64,000 nt of DNA from Isoetes taiwanensis (Eukaryota > Streptophyta > Lycopodiopsida > Isoetales > Isoetaceae): NCBI GenBank assembly GCA_021234155.1, contig JAJEKV010000591.1, positions 62,001 through 126,000 of the forward strand, given 5' to 3'. The translations under genes and the position numbers were made by a program. Positions 35,132 through 45,377 of the stretch are shown here, in pieces (position 1 is the first letter of the stretch; each line of letters starts with the position of its first letter). The notes below the pieces were generated by a model. That model was not told the DNA's origin, did no database searches, and saw nothing but the letters and a program-made list of their open reading frames with translations.

Positions 35132-36030
35132 ATGCTACAGTTTTGGAAGAAGGCAGATAGGACACCTTCACGATCAACAAGCTTTCGTCGAAACAAGTGG
35201 TTTGATGCTGAATGTAAGGAACTTAAACACTGGTTTAGACATGTAATTAATCCCACTTTCAGGTTGCAAACGATCAATAATACAAAGCTTTTCTTAAAAG
35301 CACGAAGGCACAATACATTGGGAGCACCACTAGAAAATATTCTACATCCTTAATCATAATCACAAAACATTTTGGAGGACTAGCAACCTACAAGGAACAT
35401 CTCTTCAGAACAGTGGGTGCAAGACTTGATGCAGCTTATGATCCTATCGAGGTAAGCAATAGACTTAGATGGCATGGAGATAGAACTATTTAAGTGGACA
35501 GAGCCACATATTATCCCTGCTCTTACTAATATGTCCAATAGGGCACTTTGAAAAAACTCCCATGCAATGGACCATCAGTAGAGTGGTCTCAATACATGAG
35601 GCAGGTGATTCTCGTTGCCCCGTCAAGTATCGCACAATCATGGTCAACTCATTGTTGGCAAAACTGTTGTTCGAAATTTTTAAGCAGCAATTGACGACAT
35701 GTCAGAGGAAGTAGAGGTACATGCCCTTACACAAGCAAGGTTCAAGGTATTAAGGACTAAGAAGAAGGCTATATTGGTGTTTCGTAGATATTGCAAAGGC
35801 TTTTGACACAATACATAAGAAGAAGTTGTGGGAAAGATTAATGCAGTTAGGAGACCCCCATGAATTGCAAAATGCAGTACACAGACTATACAAAACATGC
35901 TTAGCCCGAACGCTATCGTTAGGCCAGCTTGGTGGGAGTCTGCCAAGAGTGCCCTCCTTTCCCACCCTATTTAAATTATACATAGAAGAATTAGGCAATG
36001 CCACCTTTGCGTCCTTCGCTTGAGCACTCG
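35132..36030 (+). mobile_element. LINE family A, copy 2 (linker to RT)
   Basis: Plus-strand order: KWFDAECKELKHWFRHV (linker, 35199-35250), ELFKWTEPHIIPALTNMSNRAL (RT start, split over two stretches), KYRTIMVNSLLAKLLF (about 35610-35660), ALTQARFKVL, CFVDIAKAFDTI (about 35780-35815) continuing into KLWERLMQLGDPHELQNAV (35823-35880), and FPTLFKLYIEELGNA, the decayed QGCPLSPTLF block. The YxDD catalytic motif is not reached. Frame changes and stops show it is dead. The order matches copies 1 and 3. Confidence 0.85.
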
Positions 36031-36039
36031 ACGTTCACA

Positions 36040-36955
36040 AGTGGTTTGGGTTAGATGCAGTGTATAACAAATCTTTTTTTCCCAATAGGAAAAAAGCCTT
36101 TTGTTTATAAAATTAATAGGATTATATAAGTTTGAACCGGATTGGCCCTTTTGTTACGAAATCCAGTAGGAACTTTCTTGTAACAAATATTTATAAAAGG
36201 ATCAGCATGAAGTTTCTTTTCAACAAAATTTATAGAGCCTGTATTGGACTTGTATGTAATGAGAAACAAAATAAAACTTTTCTATTTCAGGCCATTCCAC
36301 AAGCTCATCAAGTGTTGTAATGCACATTGCAAAACCTATAATGCATGCACTATGTGATGAAAAAATGTTTTGGAGGTGGTCGTTTAACATCATTTAATAT
36401 TGTAGGTGTATCTTAAATATAATATTGGCATTCCCTATACATAAGTAGCTTAGTAAGAGAATCCTACTAGTATAAAATATAACCGAAAAAAATCCTAGGA
36501 CCTATGGCTTCAACCGGCCCAAATCCTTATACGCCATTTTTTGGACCGGCCGTATATCCTACAATATTTCATATGGACCGGAACTTTTTAATTTGAACCG
36601 GATTGTTTGATTCAATCCTAGGACTTTGTTGCACACTGGTTAGATGGAAGGAAACTTTTTGGAAATGGTGCATTGTTGAAGAGGAGGAATTTCCTGCACT
36701 TCTATAATTGAAGGCATCGCATAGATGTAGGGAACATCACAATGGTAGACTCCCAGACCCTTATGATTTGATGAAGTGAACTATGAGATGTCAACATGGA
36801 GTACCAGAGGTTGTAATATAGGCATGTCTCAATGCCAATTCATGACAATGGAGAAGGTTGAAGAAATGGCCCTTCTGGCCAAAACTCATGAGCTCCTACT
36901 CGCTGGACCTGCAATAAAATTAGTGACATTAATAGATTTTCACTACAAGGCACAA
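36040..36955. other. No gene recognised
   Basis: AT-rich with recurring AACCGG/CCGGCC words between 36490 and 36600. Open frames are short. Confidence 0.4.
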
Positions 36956-36959
36956 GGGT

Positions 36960-37195
36960 CTTTTGGCACGATCAGATTTGTCACGCCAATAAAGTTTGTC
37001 ACGTATTTTAATTTTGCCACTCGTGACAAAGGCAAATATTTTTTGCAACTCGTGACAAAAATTCAAATTCGAAAACCGTGACAAAAAACTAAAATTTGAC
37101 ACTCGTGACAAATTACGTCACTTTTTTTGTCACGCGTAACAAATATTTGTCACGCGTGACAAATTTTACGAGTGATAAATTTTTGTCATGATCTA
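36960..37195. repeat. Cluster of inverted TTTGTCACG / CGTGACAAA motifs
   Basis: Nine copies of the motif occur in both orientations, for example TTTGTCACGCC, CACTCGTGACAAA and TTGTCACGCGTGACAAA at about 37147-37164, which is itself palindromic. This is the pattern of a foldback or MITE-like terminal region. The ends are not defined. Confidence 0.6.
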
Positions 37196-37201
37196 GAATA
37201 A

Positions 37202-37768
37202 TGCCATCAATCCGAACCATCGGACCGATATTCTCGAATGGGCGAGCATACATCTCTCCCATGCATGCATGCATTGCATGCATTTTTTGGGGCTCTGGTT
37301 CGTTTGGGGATCGTTATTTCTTGCAGGTTCTTCATCGACTTCTCATCGCGTTTTCTCCTCTCTCAGCAGTTCCCTTGACTCTCTTTCTTTGATACCAGGC
37401 AGGGGAGGGGCTTTTCCCTGGTTGGTTTGCCAATTTGGCGTGTTTTTCCATGTTGTGACATGTTCTTCCTTGACCTTGTCCCTTTTTAGCCATCCTTCAA
37501 CCTTCGACTTCGATCCCGTTCTGATAAGAAAGTTCTTTTTTTGTCGGGAGCTTTTGTCTGTTTTCATGTGAGCCCTTATTCAAGAATGCTATCGAACCGA
37601 GCCATCGGATCGATGTTCTCGAATGGGCGAGCATGCATCTCTTTCATGCATGCATGCATTACATGCATTTTCTGGGGCTCTGGTTCGTTTGGGGATCGCG
37701 ATTTCTTGCAGGTTCTTCATTGACTTCTCATCGACGTTTTCTGCTCTCTCAGGAGTTCCCTTCACTCC
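37202..37768. repeat. Pair of about 185-bp direct repeats 383 bp apart
   Basis: 37202-37384 and 37585-37768 are closely similar: TCTCGAATGGGCGAGCAT, ATGCATGCATGCATT, GGGGCTCTGGTTCGTTTGGG, TTCTTGCAGGTTCTTCAT and TCTCAGNAGTTCCCTT occur in both in order. No coding capacity is evident. They could be a segmental tandem duplication or terminal repeats of a short element. Confidence 0.85.
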
Positions 37769-38742
37769 CATCCGCACTCCCTTAATGTGTATATTATTGC
37801 AAATGTTGTTTTTTGTCATGTGGCATGCATGACCAGCCCCTCGCTTTTTCGAGGTGTAAATGTTTTTTTTTTGTCGCGTGGCACGGGGGACCAGCCCCTC
37901 GCTTTTCGAGGTTTTTTCTCTATTGGGGTTTTTTTTTTTGTGATGTGCAAGTCCATGGGTGATGCGCGACTTCGGTATTCCCTGTGGAGTGTGGATTTTT
38001 TTTGTGGGAACATTTAGCAGCCTTGCGTTGTCCAAGCACCTTGCCGAGATTTTATCGCTAGGGTTTTTCCTCGAAAACCTGAAAGGGCTGGTTTTTTTTA
38101 ATCCCGGCAATAAGCTTCCGGGCAGTACACTAGCCAACATCGTCAAAGCATATAATTTTATTTGGGGCCCAGGTGTTATAACTGGATATTCCCTATGTTT
38201 TTCATTTTTTGGATAGCCTGCGATGTGCAGCTATTCACTCTAGACCATTGTAAAAGAAACTGCTGAGATGAATGAAAAGCCTAGCTAGAGAGCTTTTGAC
38301 TATTTTCATGCGTTATTCGAGAATATCATTATACTAGTATGAAACAGAAGGAAAGGAGTAGAGATTAGAGGGAGAAGAGATGAGGGCGTGAAACGTGTGT
38401 GTGTGTGTATGTGTGTGTGTGTGTGTGTGATATGGCAAGGCGCCAGTGTGCATGCGTATGCGTGGCAGCGAGTGTGGGGGAGGGGAGGGAGGTGGGCGAG
38501 GGGAGAGAGAGAGAGAGAGATGAAATTTGATTATTATGTCTGTGAGGCCGCCAAGTCTATAAGACATTCAACTTGTACACAACATTATAAAATAAATCCT
38601 AATGCATCCTTTGATAATAATGCGTTAGTCTCTCCTACCTCTAACTCATCTACTTTTAAGGTTCTTAAAACATCATCCCTATGCTCTAAAATGTCAATGG
38701 TACATCTCCTAATACATGATCCTGACAAATCAAAGAAAGCCA
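37769..38742. other. No gene; simple-sequence repeats
   Basis: Duplicate phrases GACCAGCCCCTCGCTTTTCG occur at 37830-37910. A (GT)n run lies at about 38396-38430 and a (GA)n run at about 38502-38520. Confidence 0.5.
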
Positions 38743-39309
38743 TCAACATGTCAGCACATACATCATACTTCTCTCGCAGATCTCTCTAGGCAGGGTAATG
38801 TAGAAGTGCATGTTCATCATCTTTAAGTATCTTTGCCTCACATATCTTACATAGTCTAGCTCGCGAGGAATGTCATTCCACCTACCTATTTCAACACTGA
38901 GCCCATGTGAGCTCAGCCTCATTCTGTAGATGGCATGCCTATGCTTCATAGAAATCCCCTTTTCCAAGTACTTTGGCCCCTGTAATGTAGGATTAATATG
39001 GGTCCTATAAAACTCCCTTTTTACTACCCCATCTCTCCATGTCCTCTGAAAAACATTTATTTTGACCCATGTGCAGATATCATCTTTATGCAAAGGTAAA
39101 GCATGAATATTCATCCCCCCATCGTGCCATCTACTGAGTGGCATTAACAAATCAGCCCATAACCCATGTCTCCTCCAAAGACAAGTGTGGTAAACTTTCT
39201 TCACGCATAATATACAACACTTATAGACATAATTAAGAAGTCTACAAAGCGCCTCTGCCTCCAGTGCGAGCATCCCACATTCTGCTAACATTATATCATA
39301 GGGAGATTG

Positions 39310-40345
39310 TATTTTTGTTCCATGTTAAGACTGAAAGAATTTTCTTTGAACCTTCTCAACCTTTTTCCAAGTAGTGAAAATGCATTGGTGTCTGTGCGCT
39401 TGAGCATGTGCATGGGATTAGCCCCTGCCCTTTAAGGGCGAGCAGGCCGCTATGAAAGGGCTTCCCACAGGCATGGCAAATAAACAGAGTAGTTCTACTC
39501 CACAAAGCAGGCGATGAATTGGATCCGGCTCATTATCGAATGATCATGGTTAGTAGTTTATATGTTAAACTTTTTGCAGTCATTTTGGATTCAAAATTAC
39601 TATTGTGGGCTGAGGATAATAATGCTAGAGCGGTGGGACAAGCTGGGTTCAGGCCCAGAAGGTGCAATATTGACCATTTGGTCACTATGCGTGCAATGAT
39701 AGATTTTATTATTGGAAAAAAGAAGCCCCTAAGACTTTTGATATTGGTGAACGGGAAAATCTATGGGAAAAAATAGATGATTTAAGCAATCCTGTTGAAT
39801 ATAGACAAACAGTTGGAAAGCTATATGAAAAGGTATTGGTTCAATTGTTCTTTCCATATGTAAAATCTTGTAATGATTTTGTGGACAGCAATGTGAGAGT
39901 AAAATATGGGTGTCCTTTTTCGCTTATATTATTTGGTCTTTTTATAGAAGAAGAAGAAGAAGAAGAAGAAGTAAAATATGGGTGTCCTTTTTCGCTTATA
40001 TTATTTGGTCCTGTGGTAAGACGTTAAACTGCCATACCAAGGTCACGGGTTCAACGCCTCGTTGTGAAAGTGGCCATGCAATGTAAAGTTGGTGGGGGAA
40101 GGACCCACTTCAGCAATATAAAGTGGTGGGGGCAAGACCCATCTGGGTGTGTTGTAAAGTGTCACATGTCCGATAGGACGTTGCCTTGTGGTGTGACGTT
40201 AAAATCTCTTCTTCTTCTTCTTTTTATAGAGCAACTTTGAATGCTGGATGCAGGACCATGGTAGAGATAGAACGCCTATAAATAGGTATGTTCGTATGCT
40301 ACTTTTATATGTTGATGATGTGGTATTGCTAGTTGCAAGGGCATT
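39310..40345 (+). mobile_element. Inverted RT core of LINE family A copy 3
   Basis: Plus strand: FPQAWQINRVVLLHKAGDE, HYRMIMVSSLYVKLFA (39537 on), GQAGFRPRRCNIDH (about 39640), NPVEYRQTVGKLYEKV, YGCPFSLILFGLFIEE (about 39905-39950), then, after the SINE insertion, ECWMQDHGRDRTP and MLLYVDDVVLL (about 40299-40330) with the catalytic YxDD. Frame changes are few compared with other copies. The KAFD block is damaged. This is the part missing between the two minus-strand pieces. Confidence 0.82.
39970..40230 (+). mobile_element. tRNA-derived SINE, copy 2, inserted in the LINE RT, with templated filler
   Basis: The SINE runs 40011-40220: TGGTAAGACGTTAAACTG (A-box-like), GGGTTCAACGCC (B box), GTGGGGGCAAGACCC, TGTCACATGTCC, GTGGTGTGACGTTAAAATC and a (TTC)n tail. 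It interrupts the LINE between LFIEE and ECWM. The 12-mer TCTTTTTATAGA flanks it at 39937-39948 and 40219-40230 as a target-site duplication. Before the SINE lie a (GAA)n run and a 41-bp exact copy (39970-40010) of the LINE sequence at 39898-39938. Confidence 0.82.
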
Positions 40346-41218
40346 TGGATACTGCATTAAACAAATTTAACAAGATAGCAGCAGCTCCATCACCCGCCCA
40401 CTTAAACATTTTAGCTATAGGACTGTCTGCATCAGCAACTTTATTATGAAACAACTTTTGTAAACCACAATGTTTATTATCCAAAATGAACAAAAGATAC
40501 TCTTCATCATACCTGTCATCCATGCAAAATTCATTCAGGTTTGGAACGTGGTATAATTTTTGTATTTGCTCCAAGAGACTGCAACATTCAATGTAGCCCC
40601 AACATTTTGATATGGCTTTAGCCTGCCCCGAAAAATATTTGGATGCTTAACAAGGTCCATTCTTTTCTTTCTCTTGACCAATTTGGCATATTCTTTCCTT
40701 TCTTTAATTTTTGCATCCCCTTTTGCCCTCTTGGACCTCAGCCATTGTTCTCTATATTCTTGATCAAACCACCCATTGCATAGTAATCCCTTCCTTTGCC
40801 TATGCGAGCTAAAGCACATGGCTGCTATATCAATCACCAAGCATATCAAAAGTGTCACTAATCTCAGATGCCGCCTGTGGCCATGATATCAATGAAACCT
40901 TTTCCTCACAGGATTCCTTAAACAGAATGTTCTTATCATATCTCATCTTGATTTTTGGAGCTCGGATAGATGGAGCAACATGCGCTGATGTGCCTAAAGC
41001 ATGTATTGCAACAAAAAGTGGCACATGATCTGACTCAATTCTTTCACTGCCAATAGAAAGATTGACCATCTGATTAATAACTGCTAACTTGGCTAAAATA
41101 TAGTCCATCACACTTGCATTCGTGTAAGTACATTTCTCAGAGCAGGAAAATTTTGCCATGCCATCTTCTTTTTTAAAAAGTGAGGGCTTTGAATTTTGTG
41201 CCCAGAACGCCGCATGTT

Positions 41219-41254
41219 ACGCCGCATGCGGCGTTCCCTCTCCCGCAAGCGGGA
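41219..41254. repeat. Two adjacent GC-rich palindromes
   Basis: ACGCCGCATGCGGCGT (41219-41234) is a perfect 16-bp palindrome, followed by TCCCGCAAGCGGGA (41241-41254), an interrupted palindrome. They stand at the edge of the region right of LINE copy 3. Confidence 0.85.
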
Positions 41255-41640
41255 ATTTTTCGATCGTGCATAAGCCATCTCATATTTGAAACATTTGAAA
41301 CAGAGGGAAATGGATTTCGTACAGAAGGAAATGGATTTTGTATCTTCGAAACTGGGAATGGGTTGTGCAGCATCACTCGAGACGACGGACCATTCAAGGG
41401 CTTGCTGCTCTCCTTAAGAAGCAAAGCTTATGTTTATGCGAGCCGTCTCTTTTCAGGCCAAACTCTGTTTTTCCGGCCATCTTTCGCCCTTTACCTTCTA
41501 TTCGTACCAAATTTTCTCAACGGCAGCATCAGCTAACTTCTCGGGAGCGGTGGATCTCGGTTTGATTGATGATGGCAGGTGGGTTTCAAAGCAGACGGTT
41601 TCCTTGCTTAGGGTTTTTGGTAGAAAAGGAGAGGGCGTTT

Positions 41641-41790
41641 GCATGCGGCAGGGATCTTGGAGCAATCGAGTTGGAGAGGTTTGCATTCGGCAGGGAGATT
41701 GGAGCAAAGTTTTGGCATTTGGCAGGGAGCTTGGAGCAAAGGATTTGCATTCGGCAGGCAGCTTGGAGCAGAGTTTTTGCATTCGGCAGG
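41641..41790. repeat. 32-bp minisatellite
   Basis: Three 32-bp units start at 41683, 41715 and 41747, with a longer variant at 41641 and a partial unit at 41779. The core is GCATTCGGCAGGGAGCTTGG followed by AGCAAAG. Open frames over it are repeat artefacts. Confidence 0.9.
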
Positions 41791-42289
41791 TTCTTGCTTT
41801 AGTTTTTATACATTTCTTTATTCTAAACTTTTCCTTCTCTCGATTCTGTAATCTGACCCTATTCTAATATCAGAATCTGTGCCAGAACCGCTTTGGAAGC
41901 GCCAAGCAGTTTCAACAACAGTTCCAGCGAGTTTTTAAAAGGCGTTGAGCAAGTTTCTTCATCGAGCTTTTGTTTAACTCACAGGTTAGGTCGCTCCCAA
42001 TTTTTGTTCTTCATTTTCAGAGCCGCAAGCAAGCAAGCACGTGGCAGCCTGTTGATTTAAAATAAAAAAACGGATTTCATCTTGCAGAAGCACTCATCCA
42101 AGGTAATTTTTGCATTTCATTTCTGGTTCTTGCAGGAGCAAATGCAAAGAAAACGTGTGCATCCGTGACTGCTCCTTTTCGTTCGTTTTACTTGGTTACT
42201 GTGGTCATCCAACAATCTGAAAGTTACTTGGAGCATGCATGCAATCCTTTATCATACATCCGTGAAAGCCCCTTTCTTGCATTTCGATT

Positions 42290-43195
42290 TTGGATCTTGC
42301 AAATGCGTTGTTCATTTATGGGGGGCTTACTTTGTCAATAGACACTGCCTATAGGTTGATTTTGGAAGCATTCAACATGAACACATTTTTGGCTCCGTGT
42401 GTTTGTAGTGCCTCGCGTATCATATTCTTCCATCTTCGAAAGGAGCCTGCTTCCTTATCTTCGTTTCTAAAGGTATATGTTTGATTCTATTTTATTCTGA
42501 TATGTAGCCATTATATCTCTTACAATGTGAAGAGCATTCTGCTTCTAACAGAAATGCTTGGAAAATGCGTTTGTTATAAGCTTGGAAAATCAAATTTCAT
42601 TTTAGCAATTGCTCCAATGCATTTTCAAGTCTTTAGAAAGCATATATGGCTATCATAGTCTGAACAGGACCTATCCACACAGTTCATTTTCTTATGATCT
42701 GCATGGATAATAAATTATGGTTCTTCTGCAGGTATTCTGGCTGTATCCACTGTACATCATAAGCTTCATTATCAACTGCATTTGGTGTAATATTATTCCT
42801 CTAGAACGTTCTTGGATCTTTTCTGAGTCAGAACTAATATCAAGGAAATATGGACAAGGGCAGACTATTGTGGTGTTCCACCGATCACGCTATTTTTGAT
42901 GCGTATGTCAGTCTATATTTGCCAGATTTAAGCCTTAAAAATCTTTATTTTCGGTATTGTTTGATTGCAGTGTGCTCACAGAGGTTATCCATGTTCTGGT
43001 TTCTTTGTCCTAAATGGGAGTGTTCACATATTTAAAACGAGCTTCCATATTGCTGTTCTACTTTCTGAAAGTAAGTTTTTTTTTCCAAAAAGTGTATTTT
43101 CTTTAATGTTTACTTTTGTGCTCCTTTTCTTCTTATTGTTTAGGCAAAGCAGCATGGATGACTATGGGTATGACTATGTGGAATGTAAATAGGTT
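42290..43195 (+). pseudogene. EI24-like membrane protein remnant (tentative)
   Basis: Plant EI24 homologues are multi-spanning ER membrane proteins. An exon-like frame ends PASLSSFLK followed by GTATATG (about 42472), like the family's YSFLR exon end. After CTTCTGCAG (ending 42731) a frame reads VFWLYPLYIISFIINCIWCN, close to the family block FWLYPLY-x-SFI-x3-IW. Later pieces are weaker: EVIHVLVSLS near 42980 and a short exon near 43145-43190 (MDDYGYDYVECK, compare MYAYYCFEYK). Stops interrupt the first two and the final exons of the family are absent. The identification rests mainly on one 20-residue block. Confidence 0.42.
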
Positions 43196-43199
43196 TTTC

Positions 43200-45010
43200 A
43201 AAATTATCTTCTATCAATTGCACAACAATCTCTTAATTTCTTATGCAACATGTTTTGCTGGATAATGTGAACTCTCATGTAACTAAAGTGTCATGCCATC
43301 TTTTTTTGAAGCCTTTCTGTTGCTACTCCTGTAGGCTTTAGATGTAATTACTTCTTGCTGTGGACTGCAATCATGCTGGCTTTTTTTTTAACATTTCATC
43401 AAATATAATGTCTTATCTTTTATGCTGGTATGGCTCCTTTGTGATAGGAGTCCATGGGCAACGAAAATGCAAGATCTTTTTTGGAGAGAACTTTTACAAT
43501 GCAATTGGTGCCCACATATTTAGCTTGAAGAAAGAAAGGTTTGCAATCATGAGTTTCTGTATTCTCTGGCATGAGAGCAAATGGATTCGTTAGGATGCCT
43601 TGATATACTTGATCTGCACCTTTCCATGCAAGTTATCTCTATCTTAGTAAGTCTTGCTTTTCAGAAAAATATCAGCTGACACATATCCACTTTAAATACA
43701 AAGGTTTGAGACATGTACTTCCAATGTTCAAGAATTTTCTAAAAAATATGCTTCTCATAGTTTTGTAACTTGGATGATATTTTCAATATAATGTTTTGGC
43801 AGAATAGTGCCACTTTGTTGTGGTAGAAAAGCATACATTTGAGGATACCTTATTTAATGTGCAACAACTTCTATGAAGTTGCACTTAAGTGCCGTTGATG
43901 CCATTTGTTCTGAAAATAAATTGCCATAAGCAGGAAGTCTGCAATTGCTTTGACACACATCTTTTGGTGTTGTCAGATTGGAAAAGAAAAGCAGCATATG
44001 CAAATCTGCTTTAGGAGAACATGCCATTTAGCTAGGTAGGACAGCTGGAATGCATATGTCGGGAGAATATTTAGCACAACATTATCATGTCTCATCATCC
44101 TCATATGCCATATTTTATGCTGTTATTTACCTGAATATAAGAAGAGCTTCCTATGCCCAAAGTATTCATGCCAATCATTTTATTATCCACAATTCATGTG
44201 GTCATTGGTTCTCCTATCTCAATGCCAATTTCTCTAAGGATTGTTGGTTTCACGGCCATTTACTACAATCATCTTTATTTTTTTCATGACAACCTCACCC
44301 TCGGTATTTACGAACAATTTCAAACCTTACAGAATCCATTCTGGCCACCCAAAATTGTTTGCCATGCATTTGTCCTCTCTCGATTCATTTTGAATGAGGG
44401 CATCTGGTGCTGGCCTTCTTCACTATATGTTATTAGAGAAATACTTACATTTGTTGCAATCACAAGCTATAGGCATAAGTTGAAGGAAGTGGTTGCTATG
44501 TGTATGATGCCACCCTCTATTAATGCAATGAACATGTTCGTGAAAGCTCTTGATCAGATTAGCATTTTAGAATTCATCTATACCTTCACTATTGTAAGTC
44601 AATTACAATGCGTTTCATGCCCATGCTTAATTTTCTAAGGCTCATATAATGGGCTAACCATTTCTCTATCCCGCTTAGGGGTAGTGGTATTGCTACCCCC
44701 AATGAATTTTAGTCAAGATAGTGTTCCATACTTCCTATAATTGCATTGACTATGCATTGGATCTGCTCTCTTTCACAAACGCGAAATCCTAGACCAACCT
44801 TAAAGCTTAAACTTCATGGTGTCCTTCCTTGATTGTCTATCCATTCGATTCCACTCCATGCTCCATTATTCCTAACCATTCCACACGTCCATGGATAATG
44901 CTCGACCTCCCTAAATTACAATTCGCTATATGAACACAATTATATTTACAATTCTTTACTCCACTTACAGACTTCATTATATATACCTATTTTGCACGTC
45001 CACAACTAAT
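43200..45010. other. No recognised gene; one 161-aa open frame; Helitron interior
   Basis: Plus frame 44153-44638 is open for 161 codons and hydrophobic in its first third, but shows no family resemblance. At 44674-44700 a GGGGTAGTGG...CTACCCC hairpin is preceded by TTTCTCTATCCC, which could be near a Helitron 5' end; this is a guess. The right end of the stretch is the body of the Helitron ending at 45039. Confidence 0.35.
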
Positions 45011-45039
45011 GCCCGGCATCGCCGGGCACGCGTTTCTAG
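45011..45039 (+). mobile_element. Helitron 3' terminus
   Basis: A 7-bp hairpin GCCCGGC-ATC-GCCGGGC (45011-45027) is followed eight bases later by CTAG (45036-45039) and a host T. This is the Helitron 3' signature: short GC hairpin, about ten bases, CTRR, inserted before T. The same family end occurs inverted at 47712-47740. Confidence 0.75.
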
Positions 45040-45377
45040 TTATATATAATCATATCAAAGCCACTACATAATGCCAAAACATGGTGTCCTTGTGAAGTAG
45101 AAACCAGCAACATAAAGTTTTCCAGATTATCCATGTATTTTAATCCAAATATACTGACATTTTACCTAAGACTGTCACTAAATGTGTTAAATTCTTGTCT
45201 AACATAGCAAGCAATACCACCAAAACCTTTGAGCCTCCATTCTTTGTATTCCAAGTGAATGCATTTAAACCCCTTAATGTCAAGAAGCTTTACCTCTTCA
45301 TTTTCACACGTGTCAAGAAAGAATTTACATTTACGTTACTTAAAATGTCCCCTGTAGTGTCAACTTTTACTTGCTTT

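Larger units (their letters stand above)
38743..41159 (-). mobile_element. LINE family A, copy 3, with its central block inverted
   Basis: Minus strand from the right: endonuclease end SVMDYILAKLAVI ... RIESDHVPLFVAI (41159-40990), linker GWFDQEYREQWLRSKRAK (about 40780), RT start KMFKWAGDGAAAILLNLFNAV (about 40430-40345, in two stretches). The next expected RT blocks are found on the opposite strand (39310-40345). Minus coding then resumes with the C-terminal region RMRLSSHGLSVEIGRWNDIP (38743-39291), the family's RLGSHxLxIExGRW block. The three pieces add up to one LINE whose RT core has been flipped. Confidence 0.75.

Noticed and set aside
37589-38146. 185-aa minus-strand ORF as a gene
   Set aside because: It crosses the direct repeat and duplicated CCAGCCCCTCGC phrases, has a compositionally odd Lys/Arg-rich translation and no motif.
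38388-38567. ORFs over the (GT)n and (GA)n runs
   Set aside because: Both strands are open only because of the dinucleotide repeats.
41430-41867. 145-aa ORF as a gene
   Set aside because: Its second half is the 32-bp minisatellite, which is open in several frames; the first half has no recognisable motif.
44153-44638. 161-aa ORF as a gene
   Set aside because: No motif, no splice context and no family resemblance; kept only as a note in the gap entry.
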